Assembly (NCBI RefSeq): GCF_905373215.1
Contig: NZ_CAJPRT010000035.1
Coordinates: forward strand, 1-9,275
DNA length: 9,275 nt
Source of the DNA: an uncultured Campylobacter sp.
GTDB lineage: Bacteria; Campylobacterota; Campylobacteria; Campylobacterales; Campylobacteraceae
Direction: 5' to 3'
Shown here: positions 7,163 through 9,275 of the stretch, piece after piece
How positions within the stretch are numbered: the stretch's first letter is position 1
How the letters are laid out: every line of letters starts with the position of its first letter
The notes under the pieces: generated by a model
The model's input: only the letters and a program-made list of their open reading frames with translations
Database searches by the model: none
Told to the model about the DNA's origin: nothing
Made by a program: the position numbers and the translations under genes

Positions 7163-7170
7163 TAAAGACT

Positions 7171-7275
7171 CAAACGGACGCCATCAAATGGGGTAAATTT
7201 ATGCGATTGCAAACGAGCGTAAATTTAAACGAACGCTTCGGCATGGAGCGGTTTTTAAATTTATACGTCCGTTTG
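7171..7275. repeat. Long-range 10-bp inverted repeat upstream of yqhA
   Basis: CAAACGGACG (7171-7180) is matched by its perfect reverse complement at 7266-7275. Between the arms are further small self-complementary pieces: CCAT-CAA-ATGG at 7181-7191 and several AAATTTA palindromes. Folded as RNA it would give a large closed element just before yqhA. It may be a structured leader or a chance repeat. Confidence 0.5.
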
Positions 7276-7310
7276 TGTAGCGGCTACCCGAATTAAAATT
7301 TAAGGAAGAA

Positions 7311-7802
7311 ATGAAAGCTATATTTGAAAAATTTTTACTTTGCAGCAAATTTTTAACCCTCCTGCCAGTGCTTTTTTGCATCGCGGCAGGCGCAGCGATA
7401 TTTGTGATCGCAAGCTACGAAATCTGCTCGGCGCTCTATAAAATCGTAGAATTTTTTCTAGCTCCGCAGAGCAAGGGAGCGCTTTACGTTGATATTTTAA
7501 GCGAGATAATAACGGCGATCGATCTGTATCTGGTCGCTATAGTACTGCTAATCTTTGTATTTGGAATTTATGAGCTGTTTATCGACGAGTTTGTGGATCT
7601 GAATTTGCAAGTTTTAAAGATCGCCTCTCTCGAGGAGCTGAAGCACAAACTCGGCAGTGTCATCATAATGGTGCTCGTAGTGGATTTTTTCAAGAGAATT
7701 TTGCACACCGATTTTACTACCCCTTTGGATATGCTTTTGCTCGCAGGAGCTATCTTCGCGGTTTGTTTGGCTTTGTATATTTTGAGTAAATTTAAAGGAT
7801 AA
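7311..7802 (+). CDS. yqhA: YqhA/UPF0114-family inner-membrane protein
   Basis: 163 residues with about four membrane segments (roughly 14-36, 67-90, 113-131 and 139-158). The pattern matches the YqhA (UPF0114) family: an N-terminal FEKFLLCSKFLTLLPV amphipathic start, a central DLYLVAIVLLIFVFGIYELFI helix, and SLEELKHKLGSVIIM leading into the third helix. The family's function is unknown; I recall no proven substrate. AAGGAAG lies a few nt before the ATG. The last codons of this gene (Lys-Gly) contain the hemE Shine-Dalgarno and the stop is 2 bp from hemE, so the two genes form one transcription-translation unit. A heme-related role is only guilt by association. Confidence 0.88.
   Translation: MKAIFEKFLLCSKFLTLLPVLFCIAAGAAIFVIASYEICSALYKIVEFFLAPQSKGALYVDILSEIITAIDLYLVAIVLLIFVFGIYELFIDEFVDLNLQVLKIASLEELKHKLGSVIIMVLVVDFFKRILHTDFTTPLDMLLLAGAIFAVCLALYILSKFKG
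7794..7799 (+). promoter_or_regulatory. hemE ribosome binding site overlapping the end of yqhA
   Basis: AAAGGA, 5 nt before the hemE ATG (7805), is embedded in the last two sense codons of yqhA, whose TAA is at 7800-7802. This supports both the start choice and translational coupling. Confidence 0.75.
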
Positions 7803-7804
7803 AA

Positions 7805-8851
7805 ATGGTTTTCATCGACGCATGCTTCGGCAAAGAGACCCCATACACGCCCATTTGGATGATGCGCCAGGCTGGGCGCTACCTGCCGCAATACATGGCG
7901 GTGCGCGAGAGGGCGGGCGATTTTTTGAGCCTGTGCCGCGACTATCGCGCCGCTAGCGAGGTAACGATCCAGCCCGTGGAGATTTTGGGCGTCGATGCAG
8001 CGATACTTTTTAGCGATATTTTGGTCGTTCCGATGCAGATGGGTATGGATCTGCGCTTCGAAGCAGGCGAAGGGCCGAAATTTAGTGATCCGATCCGCTC
8101 TCGGGGCGATTTGGCGCGCCTTGATCCGCAAAAGGCCGCGGCGGAGCTCGGATACGTTTATGATACGATTTCGCTTACTCGCTCTCGCCTTGCCGCGGAT
8201 AAAGCGCTTATCGGCTTTTGCGGCGCGCCGTGGACGATCGCTACCTATATGATCGAGGGCGGCAGCAGCAAAAATTACGCCGTTTGCAAAAGGATGCTCT
8301 ACGAAAACCCGCAGCTTCTGCATGAAATTTTGCGCCTAGTTACGGAGGCGACGAAGCTTTATCTGGCGCGCCAGATCGGCTCGGGCGTCGATGCGGTGCA
8401 GATCTTCGACAGCTGGGCGGGCGCGCTGGAGCCGAGTGCGTATGAGGAGTTCGGCTGGCGATACATCCTAGAAATCACGGAATTTTTAAAGGCGAAATTC
8501 CCGCATATCCCGCTCATCGTCTTCGCCAAGGGCACGGGCGCACAGATGTCGCGGCTGAGCCGTATCGCGGCGCGGCGCGGCGAGGCGAGCTTTGACGTAT
8601 GGGGCGTGGATTGGAGCACTCCGATCGGGCTTGCGCGCGAGCAGCTCGGGGGCAAATTTGCGCTTCAGGGCAACCTGGAGCCGATGCGGCTATACGATCG
8701 CGGCGCGATAGAATCGGGCGTGCGCGAGATTTTAGCGTCGATGAAGGGTGCTGCGCATATCTTTAATCTAGGGCATGGAATTTTGCCCGACGTAAGCGTG
8801 CAAAACGCCAAATATCTAGTGGATCTGGTGCACGAGCTAAGCGCGCGCTGA
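7805..8851 (+). CDS. hemE: Uroporphyrinogen decarboxylase
   Basis: Decarboxylates the four acetate side chains of uroporphyrinogen III to give coproporphyrinogen III in heme synthesis; cytoplasmic. 348 residues. The N-terminal signature PIWMMRQAGRYLPQY (16-30) gives substrate-binding R21 and R25. FSDILVVP carries the catalytic aspartate D71, TYMIEGG has Y148, IFDSWAG has S203 and NLGHGI has H324, matching D86, Y164, S219 and H339 of the human enzyme. All key residues are present. Compared with C. jejuni HemE as I remember it (about 340 residues), there are about 8 extra residues near 252-261 (RIAARRGEA), encoded by a GCGGC tandem repeat. The start at 7805 is set by AAAGGA and by the usual MxFxDACF opening. 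It lies 2 bp after yqhA. No gene follows in the remaining 424 bp. Confidence 0.97.
   Translation: MVFIDACFGKETPYTPIWMMRQAGRYLPQYMAVRERAGDFLSLCRDYRAASEVTIQPVEILGVDAAILFSDILVVPMQMGMDLRFEAGEGPKFSDPIRSRGDLARLDPQKAAAELGYVYDTISLTRSRLAADKALIGFCGAPWTIATYMIEGGSSKNYAVCKRMLYENPQLLHEILRLVTEATKLYLARQIGSGVDAVQIFDSWAGALEPSAYEEFGWRYILEITEFLKAKFPHIPLIVFAKGTGAQMSRLSRIAARRGEASFDVWGVDWSTPIGLAREQLGGKFALQGNLEPMRLYDRGAIESGVREILASMKGAAHIFNLGHGILPDVSVQNAKYLVDLVHELSAR
8567..8586 (+). repeat. 5-bp tandem repeat inside hemE
   Basis: GCGGC occurs three times in a row (8567-8581), followed by one variant copy, GAGGC (8582-8586). It codes for the Ala-Ala-Arg-Arg-Gly-Glu part of HemE. The unit is not a multiple of three, so gain or loss of one unit would shift the frame in hemE. 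Confidence 0.8.
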
Positions 8852-8877
8852 AACCGGATTTTGCGAGAGCTCGCTTG

Positions 8878-8890
8878 CAGCGCGCCGCTG
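8878..8890 (+). terminator. Small GC hairpin after hemE, weak terminator candidate
   Basis: CAGCG (8878-8882) and CGCTG (8886-8890) pair around a 3-nt loop, 27 bp after the hemE stop. No clear T-run follows (TGAAATTTCAT instead), so intrinsic termination is doubtful. Confidence 0.25.
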
Positions 8891-9063
8891 TGAAATTTCA
8901 TAGAGCCGTAGTTTAAAATTTTGCTCGCTTGTGTCGCCCGCTTTGCTTCCGCGCAATTTTTCCGCTGCCCATAAATTTTAAATTTTGCGCCGCTTTCACG
9001 TCGTCAAAACAGCTCGCGGAACGCAAAGCTTTAAAATTCTGTGCCGTTTTGCGCGGCGGTATC

Positions 9064-9083
9064 GCTAAATTTTAAAATTTAGC
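9064..9083. repeat. 20-bp perfect palindrome
   Basis: The half-site GCTAAATTTT (9064-9073) is followed with no spacer by its exact reverse complement (9074-9083). It may be a bidirectional terminator-like hairpin, a dyad bound by a dimeric protein, or simply an extreme case of the AAATTT words common here. Confidence 0.8.
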
Positions 9084-9129
9084 CTAAATTTGAAATTTTA
9101 TGCCGCTTTTACATTGAGCGAGGCTTAAA

Positions 9130-9162
9130 ATTTTACGCGCTATGTATGCGGCGGCGTAAAAT
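9130..9162. repeat. Inverted repeat with 9-bp arms
   Basis: ATTTTACGC (9130-9138) is matched by GCGTAAAAT (9154-9162), with a 15-nt loop. A separate 12-bp perfect palindrome, CGCGAGCTCGCG, follows at 9165-9176. Confidence 0.65.
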
Positions 9163-9180
9163 ACCGCGAGCTCGCGAGTT

Positions 9181-9218
9181 TAAATTTAGCCCGCACATTA
9201 AATTTATGGCTCGCACAT
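9181..9218. repeat. Imperfect tandem direct repeat, about 18-20 bp unit
   Basis: Copy 1 (9181-9198) is TAAATTTA followed by GCCCGCACAT. Copy 2 (9199-9218) is TAAATTTA followed by TGGCTCGCACAT. The copies abut. They could be duplicated binding sites or a random slippage product. Confidence 0.55.
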
Positions 9219-9275
9219 CCCAAATTTAAGGATAAATTCAAAACTCTAAGTTTAAAATTTTGCCGTAGCGGGGGC

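Larger units (their letters stand above)
7009..7310. other. Intergenic region between asd and yqhA, no gene recognised
   Basis: 302 bp with many AAATTT/TTTAAA words set in GC-rich DNA. It holds one good hairpin (7131-7162) and a longer-range 10-bp inverted repeat (7171-7275). No tRNA-like structure, convincing protein gene or clear promoter is visible. The next gene's ribosome site AAGGAAG lies at the right end, just before the ATG at 7311. It should include the 3' end of the gyrA-asd transcript and the promoter of yqhA-hemE, but I cannot place either with confidence. Confidence 0.7.
8852..9275. other. Intergenic region after hemE, no gene recognised
   Basis: 424 bp with no open frame worth calling on either strand and no RNA gene recognised. 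It is a mosaic of AAATTT-type AT words and GC-rich pieces. TTTAAAATTTTGC occurs exactly at 8912-8924 and 9251-9263, with near copies around 8976-8988, 9030-9044 and 9125-9138. It also holds several palindromes, listed separately. It could contain the hemE terminator and upstream signals for a gene beyond the right edge, or the remains of a decayed gene. Confidence 0.7.

Noticed and set aside
7201..7296. 31-codon plus-strand open frame (starting MRLQTSVNLNERF) before yqhA
   Set aside because: It has only a weak GGGG ribosome-like site and no recognisable similarity, and it overlaps the inverted-repeat element. It could be a leader peptide, but there is no positive support.
7568..8323. 251-codon minus-strand open frame across yqhA and hemE
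   Set aside because: It runs antisense to two clearly recognised proteins with all their catalytic or family motifs; it is a shadow frame of GC-rich coding DNA.
7009..9275. Possible tRNA, CRISPR array or insertion-sequence ends in the spacers
   Set aside because: No T-loop-like motif, no regularly spaced repeats with unique spacers, and no transposase fragment or target-site duplication seen.

Overview
The window looks like a chromosomal segment of a Campylobacter species from the moderate-GC group (C. gracilis, C. rectus, C. showae and relatives). I infer this from the close match of the GyrA, HemE and Asd proteins to Campylobacter versions as I remember them. GyrA keeps the same residue numbering as C. 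jejuni through T86, D90 and Y125. The non-coding DNA is full of AAATTT and TTTAAAATTTTGC words, and promoters show a -10 box without a clear -35. The species cannot be fixed by reading alone. All six genes with an assigned name or family are core or housekeeping genes. I see no mobile element, CRISPR array, tRNA, rRNA or defence system.

Layout. Positions 1942 to 1 (minus strand) hold dnaX, the clamp-loader subunit of DNA polymerase III; its C-terminal end lies beyond the left edge. It diverges through a 92-bp promoter region from a plus-strand cluster. That cluster is a YajG/MapA-like lipoprotein (2035-2583), a directly abutting ComF-family phosphoribosyltransferase (2584-3201), gyrA with its own TATAAT box (3240-5984), and asd, which overlaps the end of gyrA by 8 bp (5977-7008). 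A 302-bp AT-word-rich spacer with inverted repeats follows. Next come yqhA, a small membrane protein (7311-7802), and hemE (7805-8851), only 2 bp apart and probably translationally coupled. The last 424 bp contain no gene but several palindromes and short repeats.

How they work together. dnaX and gyrA serve replication and DNA topology. asd makes aspartate semialdehyde for lysine, meso-diaminopimelate, threonine and methionine. hemE carries out a heme-pathway step. The linkage is shared transcription more than shared function. I recall a lipoprotein (mapA), phosphoribosyltransferase, gyrA order in C. jejuni with asd close by, so this looks like a conserved neighbourhood.

Most worth a second look: an in-frame T TTT TTA slippery heptamer in dnaX, placed where a -1 shift would give a gamma-like truncated protein; an unusually long, repeat-built disordered C-terminal part of DnaX; a Phe in place of a normally conserved Arg just before the quinolone-resistance region of GyrA; a long acidic insert in the GyrA C-terminal domain containing a 12-bp tandem duplication; a 5-bp tandem repeat inside hemE; and two palindrome-rich intergenic regions. 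I found no convincing new system; this is mostly an ordinary core-genome segment.
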